DNA of 64,000 nt from Botrimarina mediterranea (GTDB lineage: Bacteria; Planctomycetota; Planctomycetia; Pirellulales; Lacipirellulaceae), in assembly GCF_007753265.1 (NCBI RefSeq), contig NZ_CP036349.1, forward strand, positions 2,823,363 through 2,887,362, written 5' to 3'. The notes beneath the pieces are model-generated. The model was not told the origin of the DNA. It saw only the letters and a list, made by a program, of their open reading frames with translations, and made no database searches. Below are positions 1 to 8,540 of the stretch, piece by piece. The number at the start of each line of letters is the position of its first letter. The first letter of the stretch is position 1. A program made the translations under genes and the position numbers.

Positions 1-937
1 AGCCCTCGAAGCCGAGTTCTTCTTTGAGCACCTCGGTGAGCAGGTAGTGGCTCGCCGAACACTTCTCGCCGTTCCAGCTGCTGTACGAGGGCATGATCGT
101 GCCAACGCCCGCGGCGATCGCGGCGGGGTAGGGCGCCAGGTGGACGCGGCGCAGCGTGGCTTCGTCGACACGAGTGTCGCCCTGATCGAGACGCAGGCGG
201 ACGCCGGCACGGAACTCGCTTGAGCTGGCGTCGCGTTTCTCGGCGGAGGTTCCACCGTCGCCAACAAAGTGCTTCGCGCAGCCGAGCACCCGCAGGGGGT
301 CGGCGAGGTCGTTACCCTGTAGGCCGCTGACGGCCGCAGCGCCGAGCAGCGTCGCCAACGCCGGCGATTCGCCGAAGCCTTCGTAAGTGCGGCCCCAGCG
401 GTCGTCCTGCGGCACCGTCACGCAGGGGGCGAAGTCCCAGTTGACGCCAGTTCGACGCATCTCGATGGCGGTGATGCGATGGACTTCTTCGACGAGCGAC
501 GGGTCGCGCGTGCAACCGAGGCCGATGTTGTGTGGGAAAATGACCGCGCCAATCACGTTGCTGTGCCCGTGCACGGCATCAACACCGTAGAGCAGCGGCA
601 CACCGAGTCGGGTGGCGAGCGCTTCGCGCTGGCAGGCGTCGTTGGCGCGGGCCCAGGCTTCGGGCGAGTTGCCGTCTTTCGGGTCGGAGTTGCCGCCACT
701 GAGGACCGAGCCGAGCGCGAGCGTGCGGACATCGCTGAGGTCGCCGAGGTACTGCAAGTCGGCTTGTGTCATCTGCCCGACCTTCTCGGCGAGCGTCATG
801 CGGCCGAGCAGCTCGTTGGCGATGTCGTCGTAAGCGGAGAACTCCCCGGGCTTGTGTTGCGCAAGGGTTGCGACTTGAGCCGTCGAGAAAGAAGCTGCAA
901 CGAGGGCGAGCACCAAAACGAAACGGCGCGTCATCAT
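1..937 (-). CDS. Glycoside hydrolase family 3 beta-glucosidase-like (3' end outside window)
   Basis: Secreted GH3 enzyme, probably releasing terminal beta-linked glucose or related sugars from oligosaccharides. Reading the minus strand from 937 gives MMTRRF followed by a hydrophobic signal peptide ending near the STAQ segment. Then come the GH3 hallmarks RMTLAEKVGQMTQ, YGVDAVHGHSNV and KHFVGDGGT, the last being the conserved Lys-His region of the (beta/alpha)8 domain. About 312 residues are visible; the catalytic Asp and the C-terminal sandwich lie beyond base 1, so substrate cannot be judged. ATG codons at 937 and 934 are both possible starts. It lies 31 bp downstream of the GH5-type gene on the same strand and is probably co-transcribed with it. 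Confidence 0.88.
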   Translation of the reverse strand, partial: MMTRRFVLVLALVAASFSTAQVATLAQHKPGEFSAYDDIANELLGRMTLAEKVGQMTQADLQYLGDLSDVRTLALGSVLSGGNSDPKDGNSPEAWARANDACQREALATRLGVPLLYGVDAVHGHSNVIGAVIFPHNIGLGCTRDPSLVEEVHRITAIEMRRTGVNWDFAPCVTVPQDDRWGRTYEGFGESPALATLLGAAAVSGLQGNDLADPLRVLGCAKHFVGDGGTSAEKRDASSSEFRAGVRLRLDQGDTRVDEATLRRVHLAPYPAAIAAGVGTIMPSYSSWNGEKCSASHYLLTEVLKEELGFEG

Positions 938-968
938 CGGAAAACCGAGGGCAGGAGTTTTTTGAAGA

Positions 969-2813
969 TCACGGCGCGTCGTAACGTATCTCCACCCGAG
1001 AGAGCTGGATGGGGCCGGGAACAGTTTCCGGCGCAGTGATCGTGACGAGACGCCCTTGGCGATCTTCCGTCATCGCCTCGACGAGCGTCGGGGTCAAGTA
1101 GCCATAGTCTCCCGCCGGGCGATTTGGCGTTTTTATTGTTGTTGAAAGCGGTACCGGGTCGTCGGCGGCGTCTAGAGAAACAGTAACTCGTGGCGCCGCT
1201 GCATCGCCGCCGAAGGCGTAGACGGTAGTACTCACCACTGGACCTGGGACCGCATACGTGACGCTCGCCCCCGGGCTCAACGAGAGCCGGCTGGGGTCCT
1301 CCTGAACGGTCCGGGCGTTCCCCGCATCCGCCGCCACGTCGCCATCGGTCGAAGCGATCAGCTCAAGGCTCGCTAGTTCATCGACGAGGGCGTGCGTCGC
1401 CGGCGTCACGGGTCCGACCATGTTCGACGGCACCGCTGCGCCGGAAGCGTTCTTGGCGACGACTCGGTAGTAGTACGACTGGCCCGGTGTCGCCGACGCG
1501 TCGGCATACTGGGGGCGGTAGTAGAGAGCGGCGTCGTCAACGCCTTCGGCGATCGCTTGCCATGGCCCCTCGGCGCTGGATGATCGCTGTACGACGTACG
1601 AAGAGGCGCCGGTGGAGCCTCGCCACGACAGGCGAGCCGGGTCCTCGATCGGCAGTAGCTCAGCTGGCTTCGGGGCTGGCAGTTCGGGTACCGACTGGTC
1701 GCGAATCTCGTACGCTTTCGCACGCATCATTTCCAGTAGTGCTGACTCGTCGTAGGCGTCGCCCGAGGCGAAGCCGGGCCAGTGGTAGGCCTTGTAGCGC
1801 CCTTCGGCGGCAGGCTCGGAGTGGGCGTAGAAGCCGCCGTCGCGGTTGCGGAACCGAAGGCTCCAGACCAAGACGCCGATCGCCTTCGACTGGATGGCGT
1901 CGTCGAAGACTTGCCGCATCTCGTCGTTGGGGATGAAGCCCACCTCGCCGACGAGATAGGGCTTCTTGCCGGCGGCGTCGGCGATGGCTTGGCGAACGGC
2001 TTCTGGGATCGGCTTCGGGCCGGGGTAATGATGCGTCGTGACGATATCGACGTTTGGGTCCTCGAGCGACCACTCGGGCACGCCGTGCAGCGAGCGGCCA
2101 TCCATCACTAGGTGGTTCCCGTCGAGCGACTTGATGTAGGCGGCGATCTCTTTGGTCCACGACGCCGGCGCGTCGATCTCGTTGCCGGTCTCCCAGCAGA
2201 GGATTGCTTTGTCGTCCTTATAGAGCTGTCCCGTGACCGTGTTGCGGCGGTTGATGAGGTGATCGATCGTGCGTTTGAAATCGGCGATCAACTGCGGGTC
2301 GGTCCAGAAAGAGTCGTCGGGCTTGTCGCGGAACGCCTCGTACTGTCGGATGCCGCCCCACCAATGCCACTGGTCCACCAGCGGGATGAAGACGCGGACC
2401 CCCTTCTGGTTAGCGATTGCCAGCACACGATCGAGCGCTTGGAACGCTTCTTCATTGAACTCACCCGGCGCGAGGACGTGGACGTGGTCGCCCATGTCGG
2501 AGCCTTCACGCTTCACGCTCAGCACATAAGTCCGCACGGCCGTGCCGCCCATCTGACGGGTGCTTTCGAGAGCGTCGGCGATCTCGTAGTCGTTAGGCCA
2601 GCGCCACGGCGATTCGCCGAGGAATGTGAAAGCGTCCTCGACGTTGTGCAGGTTGGGGATGTTCCAGGAGATGAACCGTAGCGGCTCGTCGCCGTCGTAA
2701 AGCTGATCGCCTTGGCGGGTGACGAAGTGCTTGAAGGCGCTGTCAGCGCCGCATGCGAGCGTTCCGAAGAACAAGAGCGTGGAGAGCGTTAGTAGTGCTG
2801 GCAGCGGCGTCAT
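969..2813 (-). CDS. GH5-type endo-beta-mannanase/cellulase-like protein with C-terminal Fn3-like region
   Basis: Secreted 614-residue glycosidase, most similar in layout to GH5 beta-mannanases. Residues 1-23 form a signal peptide. The catalytic barrel (about 28-370) carries CWETGNEIDAP with candidate acid/base Glu212, HHYPGP near 261, and YLVGEVGF with candidate nucleophile Glu290. Around residues 385-470 a fibronectin-type-III-like stretch (ARLSWRGSTGASSYVVQR) follows, then a beta-rich tail of unknown role. The neighbours (GH3, symporter, GH130) support attack on beta-1,4-mannan and import of the products. The GH5 call is family-level recognition; a cellulase or other clan GH-A activity is not excluded. 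Confidence 0.82.
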   Translation of the reverse strand: MTPLPALLTLSTLLFFGTLACGADSAFKHFVTRQGDQLYDGDEPLRFISWNIPNLHNVEDAFTFLGESPWRWPNDYEIADALESTRQMGGTAVRTYVLSVKREGSDMGDHVHVLAPGEFNEEAFQALDRVLAIANQKGVRVFIPLVDQWHWWGGIRQYEAFRDKPDDSFWTDPQLIADFKRTIDHLINRRNTVTGQLYKDDKAILCWETGNEIDAPASWTKEIAAYIKSLDGNHLVMDGRSLHGVPEWSLEDPNVDIVTTHHYPGPKPIPEAVRQAIADAAGKKPYLVGEVGFIPNDEMRQVFDDAIQSKAIGVLVWSLRFRNRDGGFYAHSEPAAEGRYKAYHWPGFASGDAYDESALLEMMRAKAYEIRDQSVPELPAPKPAELLPIEDPARLSWRGSTGASSYVVQRSSSAEGPWQAIAEGVDDAALYYRPQYADASATPGQSYYYRVVAKNASGAAVPSNMVGPVTPATHALVDELASLELIASTDGDVAADAGNARTVQEDPSRLSLSPGASVTYAVPGPVVSTTVYAFGGDAAAPRVTVSLDAADDPVPLSTTIKTPNRPAGDYGYLTPTLVEAMTEDRQGRLVTITAPETVPGPIQLSRVEIRYDAP

Positions 2814-2911
2814 TGTGAGGTCGCCATCGGATTAAGGAGGAACCGGGGGCTAGGGCCCCGCGGCTGATTCTAGTTGCGGATTCTCATCAGCCGGCACGCG
2901 TTAGCGTCCAG

Positions 2912-4777
2912 TTAAACCGCTCCTTCGGGCGCGTAACCATCAGGATAGTCTTGGAGCTTGTCGTACCAATTGAACTTGAGAACCGCCGACGTAACCACGA
3001 TCACCCCGACGCACCAGCCGAGCGCCGTCCAGTCTCGCAGTACGAGATAGATGCCTGCCGCGGTCAGCGCGGTCTGCCAAGCGATGGCGATGGCGACGTT
3101 CACCGCGTCACGGCTGAAATCATGGTTGGCAGCGAGGTCGGGGTTCGAAGTAAGTAGCTGCTCACGCACGGGTCCCCAGCAGCCCCAGGGACGCACTTTC
3201 AAATAAAAGTGCTGGAGGACTGCTGGGTCGTCGGGCGCCGTCAGTAGGCTGCCGGCGATGCACCCGATGAGCGAGATGGCGAGCGTTACGGGAAAGAGGG
3301 CGAGGTTCGTCTCGAAGCCGCCGATCTGTGGGTACGTCTTAACGATGGTGGCGATCATCATCGCGGAGCCGATGCCGCCGGCCATGCCCCAGAAATAGCC
3401 CCAGCCGTTGAACCGCCACCAGTGCCACTTGAGCACGTTGGCCGCGACGTAACCGCCGTAGAGGGCGCCGACGATCCAGTTCACGACGTCCTTCAGATCG
3501 TCGATGACGAAGCCAAAGGCGGTTCCTGCGATCACGACGACGACCGAGGTGAGGTAGCTCATGCGGACATAGGTCTTGTCATCGGCATTCGGGTTGATGT
3601 AGCGCTTGTAGATATCGTTGACGACATAGGCTGGCGCCGCGTTGACTGTCGCGGCGTAGGTGGACATGAACGCCGCCAACAACGCCGCGATCAACAGTCC
3701 GAAGAGGCCCACCGGAATAAACTCGCGCATCGCGAAGGGGAGGATCAACTCGAAATCAACCTCCGATCCCATCGAGTTCAGCTCATCGGTGAAGAACACC
3801 AGAGCGAGCACGGCGAGTCCGGTGATCAGCATGTAACGCGGCACGAGCAGCACGAGGCTCACCAAGCCGCTCATCAGGGCCGCCTCTCTTGGCGACTTGG
3901 CGGAGAGGACTCGCTGCATGTCGTAATTTGGCGCCGGGCCGGCCATGCTGGCGAGGACGCCCTTGAAGAGGCATAGGCCCACAAAGAGTGAGAACAGCTC
4001 CCAGCCGTCGCCGGTGATTTTGTCGTTCGCCGACGGCAAGAGCCCCGACCAATCGAGGTTCAGACGCATTCCGAACCAAAGGTCATGCCAACCGTCGGGC
4101 GTCGCCGCGGCAATGAGCTCGGGCGTTGTTTGCTGCATCGCGATCACGCCGACGCCGATACAGGCGGCCGTCATGATGCCGAACTGCAGGACTTCAGTGA
4201 AGACGACACTGAACATGCCGCCTTTCACGACGTAGAGCGTCGTCACGGCGGTGATCGCCAAGCCCCAGAGGTTGGCGTTAGTGGCGGGGTCGGTCGATAG
4301 GTGCAGCGGCAGGAAGGTCGATGCAAACTTCCCGATGCCAATAAAGCCGTAAGCGAGAAAGCCCACCACGTTGATCAACGCGAATAGCACCACGACCAGG
4401 TGAGCGAGCTGTGCGCCGCGGCCGTCACCGAAGCGGAATCGGATCCAGTCGGCCCCGGTCAGCACGCCCGAACGGCGCAGCCAGACCGACAGATAGACCA
4501 TCATCACGACTTGATTGAAGACGGGCCACAACCAAGGAATCCAAGCGCTCTTCACGCCATAGACGAAGAGCCAATAGACCATCAGCATCGTGCCGCTGAT
4601 GTCGAACATGCCCGAGGCGTTGGAGAGCCCGAGCATGTACCAGGGGATCGTGTTGCCGCCGAGGAAATAACTGCGGAGGTTTTTTGAGGCCCGCTTGGAG
4701 ATCCAGAACCCGATGCCGACCGTCGCCGCCACGTAGGCGGCGATGATCGCCAGGTCGATCGGATGGGCGCCGTTCAT
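2912..4777 (-). CDS. Sodium:solute symporter (SSS family)
   Basis: Inner-membrane Na+-coupled transporter of 621 residues with about 13-14 hydrophobic segments and no signal peptide. The N-terminus (DLAIIAAYVAATVGIGFW, then SYFLGGNTIPWYMLGLSNAS) is typical of SSS proteins, and RFGDGRGAQ and AAFMSTYAATVNAAPAY match the conserved core. Planctomycete members often sit with glycosidases and are presumed to import sugars. Here it lies between the GH5-type gene and the GH130 phosphorylase, so the natural substrate is probably a mannooligosaccharide or mannosyl disaccharide (inference). About 98 bp separate it from the downstream GH5 gene and about 110 bp from the upstream GH130 gene, all on one strand. 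Confidence 0.9.
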   Translation of the reverse strand: MNGAHPIDLAIIAAYVAATVGIGFWISKRASKNLRSYFLGGNTIPWYMLGLSNASGMFDISGTMLMVYWLFVYGVKSAWIPWLWPVFNQVVMMVYLSVWLRRSGVLTGADWIRFRFGDGRGAQLAHLVVVLFALINVVGFLAYGFIGIGKFASTFLPLHLSTDPATNANLWGLAITAVTTLYVVKGGMFSVVFTEVLQFGIMTAACIGVGVIAMQQTTPELIAAATPDGWHDLWFGMRLNLDWSGLLPSANDKITGDGWELFSLFVGLCLFKGVLASMAGPAPNYDMQRVLSAKSPREAALMSGLVSLVLLVPRYMLITGLAVLALVFFTDELNSMGSEVDFELILPFAMREFIPVGLFGLLIAALLAAFMSTYAATVNAAPAYVVNDIYKRYINPNADDKTYVRMSYLTSVVVVIAGTAFGFVIDDLKDVVNWIVGALYGGYVAANVLKWHWWRFNGWGYFWGMAGGIGSAMMIATIVKTYPQIGGFETNLALFPVTLAISLIGCIAGSLLTAPDDPAVLQHFYLKVRPWGCWGPVREQLLTSNPDLAANHDFSRDAVNVAIAIAWQTALTAAGIYLVLRDWTALGWCVGVIVVTSAVLKFNWYDKLQDYPDGYAPEGAV

Positions 4778-4888
4778 ACGAGCGCGTGTCGCGGCTAGAG
4801 AGGAGGGGGTAGCGTCGTTGACAAGCGGCGCACGGCTGGCCTGGCGCGCGGCTGGGCGACACGCTGGATCAGCACGGAATTCTGCGGA

Positions 4889-5914
4889 CTAGAATACCGC
4901 CGAATTCGCCTTCGTGAACTCGACCAACTCGGAGAGATTCGCGTAGGCGAGCGCTGTACAAGTGTCGGCGGCGCCGTAATAGATCGCCAAACGGCCCGTC
5001 GGCTGGTCGCACAGCGCGGTGACGGGGAAGACGACATTCGGCACGTGGCCCGACACCTCGTAATCGGCCTCGGGCGTGAGCACGTGCTGGTTGGTGCGGT
5101 AGAGCACCCGCCATGGCTCGTCGAGGTCCAGCAGCGCGGCGCCCATGCTGTAGACGAACCCGTTGCAGGTGTCGATGACGCCGTGATAGATCATCAGCCA
5201 TCCCTCGGGTGTCTCGATCGGCACGGGGCCGGCCCCGATCTTGGTGCGTTGCCACCACTGGCCGACGTGATCGCCCCCCTTACGCATCACGAGGCGATGC
5301 CGTCCCCAGTGAATGAGGTTTGGGCTTTCGCTCAGGTAGATGTCGCCGAACGGCGTGTGCCCGTTGTCACTCGGGCGGCTGAACATGTAGTAGGCGCCAT
5401 TGATCTTCCGCGGGAAGAGCACACCGTTGCGGTTGAACGGCAGAAAGGCGTTCTCAAGCCGTTCGAAGGTGCGGAAGTCCTTGGTGCGGGCGAGGCTGAT
5501 CGTCGGGCCGTTGTGGCCGCCGCACCACTGGACGATGTACTCGCCATCGATCGCGGTGACGCGCGGGTCGTAGGCGTAGTGGCTGGGGTCGTCCTTCCAG
5601 TTACTAAAGACAACGGGCTCGGGCTCGAGTTGCCAATCGAGTCCGTCTTCGCTCCAGCCGACGTGCAGCCGCGGGAAGCGATCGGTTTTTTCGAGACGGA
5701 ACACCCCGGCAAAGCCGTCGCCGAACGGCGTGACGGCGCTGTTGTAAACACCCTGCACCCCGGGCTGCGGCGCGCGGGGGATGACCGGGTTTTCGCGGTG
5801 GCGCCAAACAACTGCCTTGCTGCCCGCCGGGCGGTCCTGCCAGGGGATGTTGGGGAGCCCTTGCGACGTCGCGACGCCATTGGCATTGCCGCGAGCGCTG
5901 AGTACTTCTGCCAC
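4889..5914 (-). CDS. GH130 family mannoside phosphorylase
   Basis: Cytoplasmic five-bladed beta-propeller enzyme that phosphorolyses beta-mannosides (mannosyl-glucose or mannobiose/mannooligosaccharides) to alpha-mannose 1-phosphate. Visible GH130 features are LPNIPWQDRPAG near the N-terminus, VYNSAVTPFGDGFAGVFR, HYAYDPRVTAIDGEYIVQW with the conserved Asp-Pro-Arg, and MIYHGVIDTCNGFVYSMGA. The open frame extends upstream to 6133, but that extension is unlike the family. A GTG at 5914 preceded by a GAGG box at 7-nt spacing gives 341 residues, the usual size, so I place the start there. It is the first gene of the minus-strand mannan block and is divergent from the LacI regulator. Confidence 0.87.
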   Translation of the reverse strand: MAEVLSARGNANGVATSQGLPNIPWQDRPAGSKAVVWRHRENPVIPRAPQPGVQGVYNSAVTPFGDGFAGVFRLEKTDRFPRLHVGWSEDGLDWQLEPEPVVFSNWKDDPSHYAYDPRVTAIDGEYIVQWCGGHNGPTISLARTKDFRTFERLENAFLPFNRNGVLFPRKINGAYYMFSRPSDNGHTPFGDIYLSESPNLIHWGRHRLVMRKGGDHVGQWWQRTKIGAGPVPIETPEGWLMIYHGVIDTCNGFVYSMGAALLDLDEPWRVLYRTNQHVLTPEADYEVSGHVPNVVFPVTALCDQPTGRLAIYYGAADTCTALAYANLSELVEFTKANSAVF

Positions 5915-5957
5915 CTTTGGCGCCTCGTTGTGAGATGAGTAAGCGAACCGACTTAGT

Positions 5958-5997
5958 GGGTCGGCGAGTAGCTGAATGGGTCGCGAGTTAGCTGAAA
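5958..5997. promoter_or_regulatory. Two tandem 20-bp repeats in the GH130/lacI divergent region
   Basis: Copy one (5958-5977, gggtcggcgagtagctgaat) and copy two (5978-5997, gggtcgcgagttagctgaaa) differ at only a few bases and are exactly adjacent. A further inverted repeat, CAGCGA to TCGCTG, spans 6013-6034. Both lie between the chosen GH130 start (5914) and the LacI gene (6209), where an operator for the local regulator is expected. No binding evidence exists; an untranslated-leader role is equally possible. Confidence 0.35.
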
Positions 5998-6208
5998 ACC
6001 GTCGCGTTCCCGCAGCGATTGAGTCGTTTCGCTGTTCCACGACTTCCGACGCGATCGCACGTGACGCCGTAGCGATTCGTCCATCAGGTAGCAGACTAAC
6101 TGACCTCGACAAGCTGCTCAAGTAGTTTATCAAGTGGAAAGTTGCGTTCGGCTGTAGCGGGAGCTGTTCAGCTAGCGACCATCCCGGGGGATAGCTAAAG
6201 TGTGTGTC

Positions 6209-7285
6209 ATGTCCAAAAGGACGCCACGCCTCAAAGATGTCGCCGAAGCGGCGAACGTCTCGATCAGCGCCGCCTCCCGCATCTTGCGTGGAGAAGAATC
6301 GCGTTTTGGCGAAGAGACTTGCCGCCGAGTACTAGAGGCTTCTCGCAAGCTTGGCTGGCGGCCCAACCTGTTGGTGAACGGCATCCAGACGGGGACGACA
6401 CGCACCGTCGGCGTGATGATCCCTCCATTTGACTCGTTCTGGATCGCGGTGCTTTCGGGGATTCATGCCCGGTTCGCCGAGGCTGACTACTTGCCGATCA
6501 CCGTCTGGCTAGGTGACCTGGAGCACATGCCCCACTTCGAGGCCGACGAAAAGCGCGGCCTTGAATTGATCAATCGCCTGCTGGATCGCCGCGTCGATGC
6601 GTTTATCTTGTGGCCGCCATTCGGCATGGCGTACCGGGACCACCTGCCGGAGTTTCGCGACCGCGCGGTGCCGATCGTCACGATCGACCACCACCCCGAT
6701 ACGCCACTGTGGGACACCGTTGCAACCAACGAGCAATCGACCACCGCGATGGTCGCCAAACACTTGGTCGACCTTGGCCATCGACGGATCGCAGTTATCA
6801 GCAGCCGAGAAACGCCCTCTCAGACCTGGGCGTTGGAACGGCGGAACTCGTTCGAGGCGGCGCTGCTGAAGGCGTGCCCCAAAGCTGAAATCAAGGTCTG
6901 GCGGCTGAACGAAGAGGGCAACAATGGCGTCGAGGTGGCGACGCAACTCCTCCGTAGCCGCTTCCGTCCCACCGCGGTATTCGCGGCGACGGACCACGAA
7001 GCGGCTTACGTCTACCAAGCGGCGGCGAAGATCGGCGTCCGCATCCCGGAGGAACTTTCCGTTGTCGGCTTCGCCGACCTCGACTTCGCCGCCACGATGA
7101 CGCCACCGCTCACGACGGTCCGGCAGCGAGCGCGGGAGATCGGCGATCAAGCCGCGGCGCTGGTGCTGCGGCGTTTGATGGGTGAGAGCGGCGCCGGCAG
7201 CATCCCCTTCTCCAACGTCCGTGTGGACGGCGACCTCATCCTCCGCGATTCGACCGGGCCTGCGCCGGTAGACGCCGTCGACTGA
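6209..7285 (+). CDS. LacI family transcriptional regulator
   Basis: Sugar-responsive DNA-binding repressor of 358 residues. Residues about 7-50 form the LacI helix-turn-helix (LKDVAEAANVSISAASRIL), followed by the hinge and a periplasmic-binding-protein-like effector domain (VGVMIPPFDSFWIAVLSGI, DAFILWPPF, RPTAVFAATDHEAAYVYQAA, VVGFADLDFAATMTPPLTTV). The recognition helix has AASRILRG where most members have a TVSRVLNG-type sequence. An in-frame GTG at 6200 has a GGGGG box 9 nt upstream and is an alternative start; the ATG at 6209 gives the more usual N-terminus. It is transcribed away from the GH130 gene, so control of the mannan block is the natural inference. Confidence 0.9.
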   Translation: MSKRTPRLKDVAEAANVSISAASRILRGEESRFGEETCRRVLEASRKLGWRPNLLVNGIQTGTTRTVGVMIPPFDSFWIAVLSGIHARFAEADYLPITVWLGDLEHMPHFEADEKRGLELINRLLDRRVDAFILWPPFGMAYRDHLPEFRDRAVPIVTIDHHPDTPLWDTVATNEQSTTAMVAKHLVDLGHRRIAVISSRETPSQTWALERRNSFEAALLKACPKAEIKVWRLNEEGNNGVEVATQLLRSRFRPTAVFAATDHEAAYVYQAAAKIGVRIPEELSVVGFADLDFAATMTPPLTTVRQRAREIGDQAAALVLRRLMGESGAGSIPFSNVRVDGDLILRDSTGPAPVDAVD

Positions 7286-7293
7286 CGCTGATT

Positions 7294-7323
7294 CGTCGCC
7301 AGATTGCTGTCAATTTGGCGACG
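7294..7323 (+). terminator. Hairpin terminator after lacI
   Basis: A 13-bp stem (7294-7306 with 7311-7323, one G:U pair) closes a CTGT loop 8 bp past the LacI stop codon. No strong T-run follows, so it may be a weak or factor-assisted terminator. Confidence 0.6.
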
Positions 7324-7629
7324 CCCAGAAAATCGTGGGATTCTGATGGACAAAGTAGACCAACCGCATTAGCTTGTTGTTCAAGTAGTTGAGCAGCCGA
7401 AACCGGCCAGCTGCTGCCAAACTTTTCTTGAGCCCTTATCACCAATCGACCGGGCGGGATTTGCCTGCCGATAGCCTAGCTGCCATCGATTCATCGCGTG
7501 TCAGGCGATCGCTCGCGGCTTGTGCTGTGCGAAAGCGTCGAGACTAGTAACCGTCAGGAAGGCTGTACGAGAGCGGGAAGCGGCGTCGTTGGTTCTCGAA
7601 ATTCCCACGTTTGCTTGGAGAGAGTTCTT

Positions 7630-8316
7630 ATGAGGCACACCTTGGCGATAGTTGCGATGGCGACGATGTCAGTCGCCCAAGCTCATGCGCAGAATTACCA
7701 ACCAACGCAGGCAGAGATCCAGGCGCTCACGGACGCGACCGCCGGCTTCCACAATGCGACGCAGTACAGCGTCATCAATAGCATCACGTCGATCCCCGGA
7801 GGTATCGAACTCGACGTCTCGTTCGCCTACGGACAAGACACTAGTTCCTTCGATCCGTTTCCGGGAACCGCTTTCGCGCGGGTCTCATTACAAGGCTTTC
7901 CCGGTGGTCTCGACCTCACCGCCAATAGCGGTGTCGAGTGGGTTGTCTCGGCTAGCGAACCCGGCGTAACGGCGCAGACCTACCTTCAGACGGCGCCGGA
8001 TTGGACCTTTTACGAAGGCTCCCCCTCGCAACCGTTGCTCGGAGATGGCAGTGCTGAGAGTGTGATAATGTCGCTCTCCAGCGCCAACAATTTCTCGGGC
8101 ATTTTGCCAGCAGGCATTGTGCACACCGATGTCGATGGAAACATCCTGGCGAACGCCTGGGGACTTCAGTTCGGCATGTTCGATCTCAACTCGCAAGTTG
8201 GCTTAGGCGAGCCGCTCGACGTGACAATCCAAATCACCACGGCGGTTCCCGAGCCATCGTGTCTCGTGCTCGTCGGCGCCTCGCTCGTTGGGGTGGTGAC
8301 GATGCGGCGTCGTTGA
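7630..8316 (+). CDS. Secreted PEP-CTERM protein of unknown function
   Basis: A 228-residue exported protein. The ATG at 7630 is preceded by GGAGAGA at about 7-nt spacing and starts a clear signal peptide ending at AHAQ; the frame is open further upstream to 7498 but that part has no coding character. The body is beta-rich and matches no family I recognise. The C-terminus is a PEP-CTERM tail: VPEPSCLVLVG, a short hydrophobic helix and RRR. Such tails are cleaved by an exosortase/archaeosortase-type enzyme, none of which is encoded here. The 344 bp between the LacI gene and this start hold the lacI terminator, a TCAAGTAGTTGA element at 7381-7392 and no other gene. Confidence 0.75.
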   Translation: MRHTLAIVAMATMSVAQAHAQNYQPTQAEIQALTDATAGFHNATQYSVINSITSIPGGIELDVSFAYGQDTSSFDPFPGTAFARVSLQGFPGGLDLTANSGVEWVVSASEPGVTAQTYLQTAPDWTFYEGSPSQPLLGDGSAESVIMSLSSANNFSGILPAGIVHTDVDGNILANAWGLQFGMFDLNSQVGLGEPLDVTIQITTAVPEPSCLVLVGASLVGVVTMRRR

Positions 8317-8391
8317 TCGGCCTGGAGAATCCCGTTCGCCAGCCGCGAAGTCGCCCGGCCGGCGTGCTGGGACTAGTGGAAACAGCATCAA

Positions 8392-8420
8392 GCCGCCTCA
8401 GCTAGTGTTTTTGAGGCGGC
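8392..8420 (+). terminator. Hairpin terminator after the PEP-CTERM gene
   Basis: GCCGCCTCA (8392-8400) pairs with TGAGGCGGC (8412-8420) around an 11-nt loop that contains a run of T. It lies 75 bp past the stop at 8316 and before the next signal-peptide gene. Confidence 0.6.
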
Positions 8421-8540
8421 GAAGTCTCACCCCCCCGAGTATCGCTCTTCTGCCGCGTCTGCCTAAACGGCAACTGCATTGACTCTCATCGCTCCTGGAC
8501 GCAGCAGCACAACCTCGTCAGCAAAGGGAATGGACCCGCT

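Noticed and set aside
5915-6133. 73-residue N-terminal extension of the GH130 gene
   Set aside because: Unlike GH130 N-termini and overlapping the repeat-containing control region; the GTG at 5914 with a GAGG box fits the family length.
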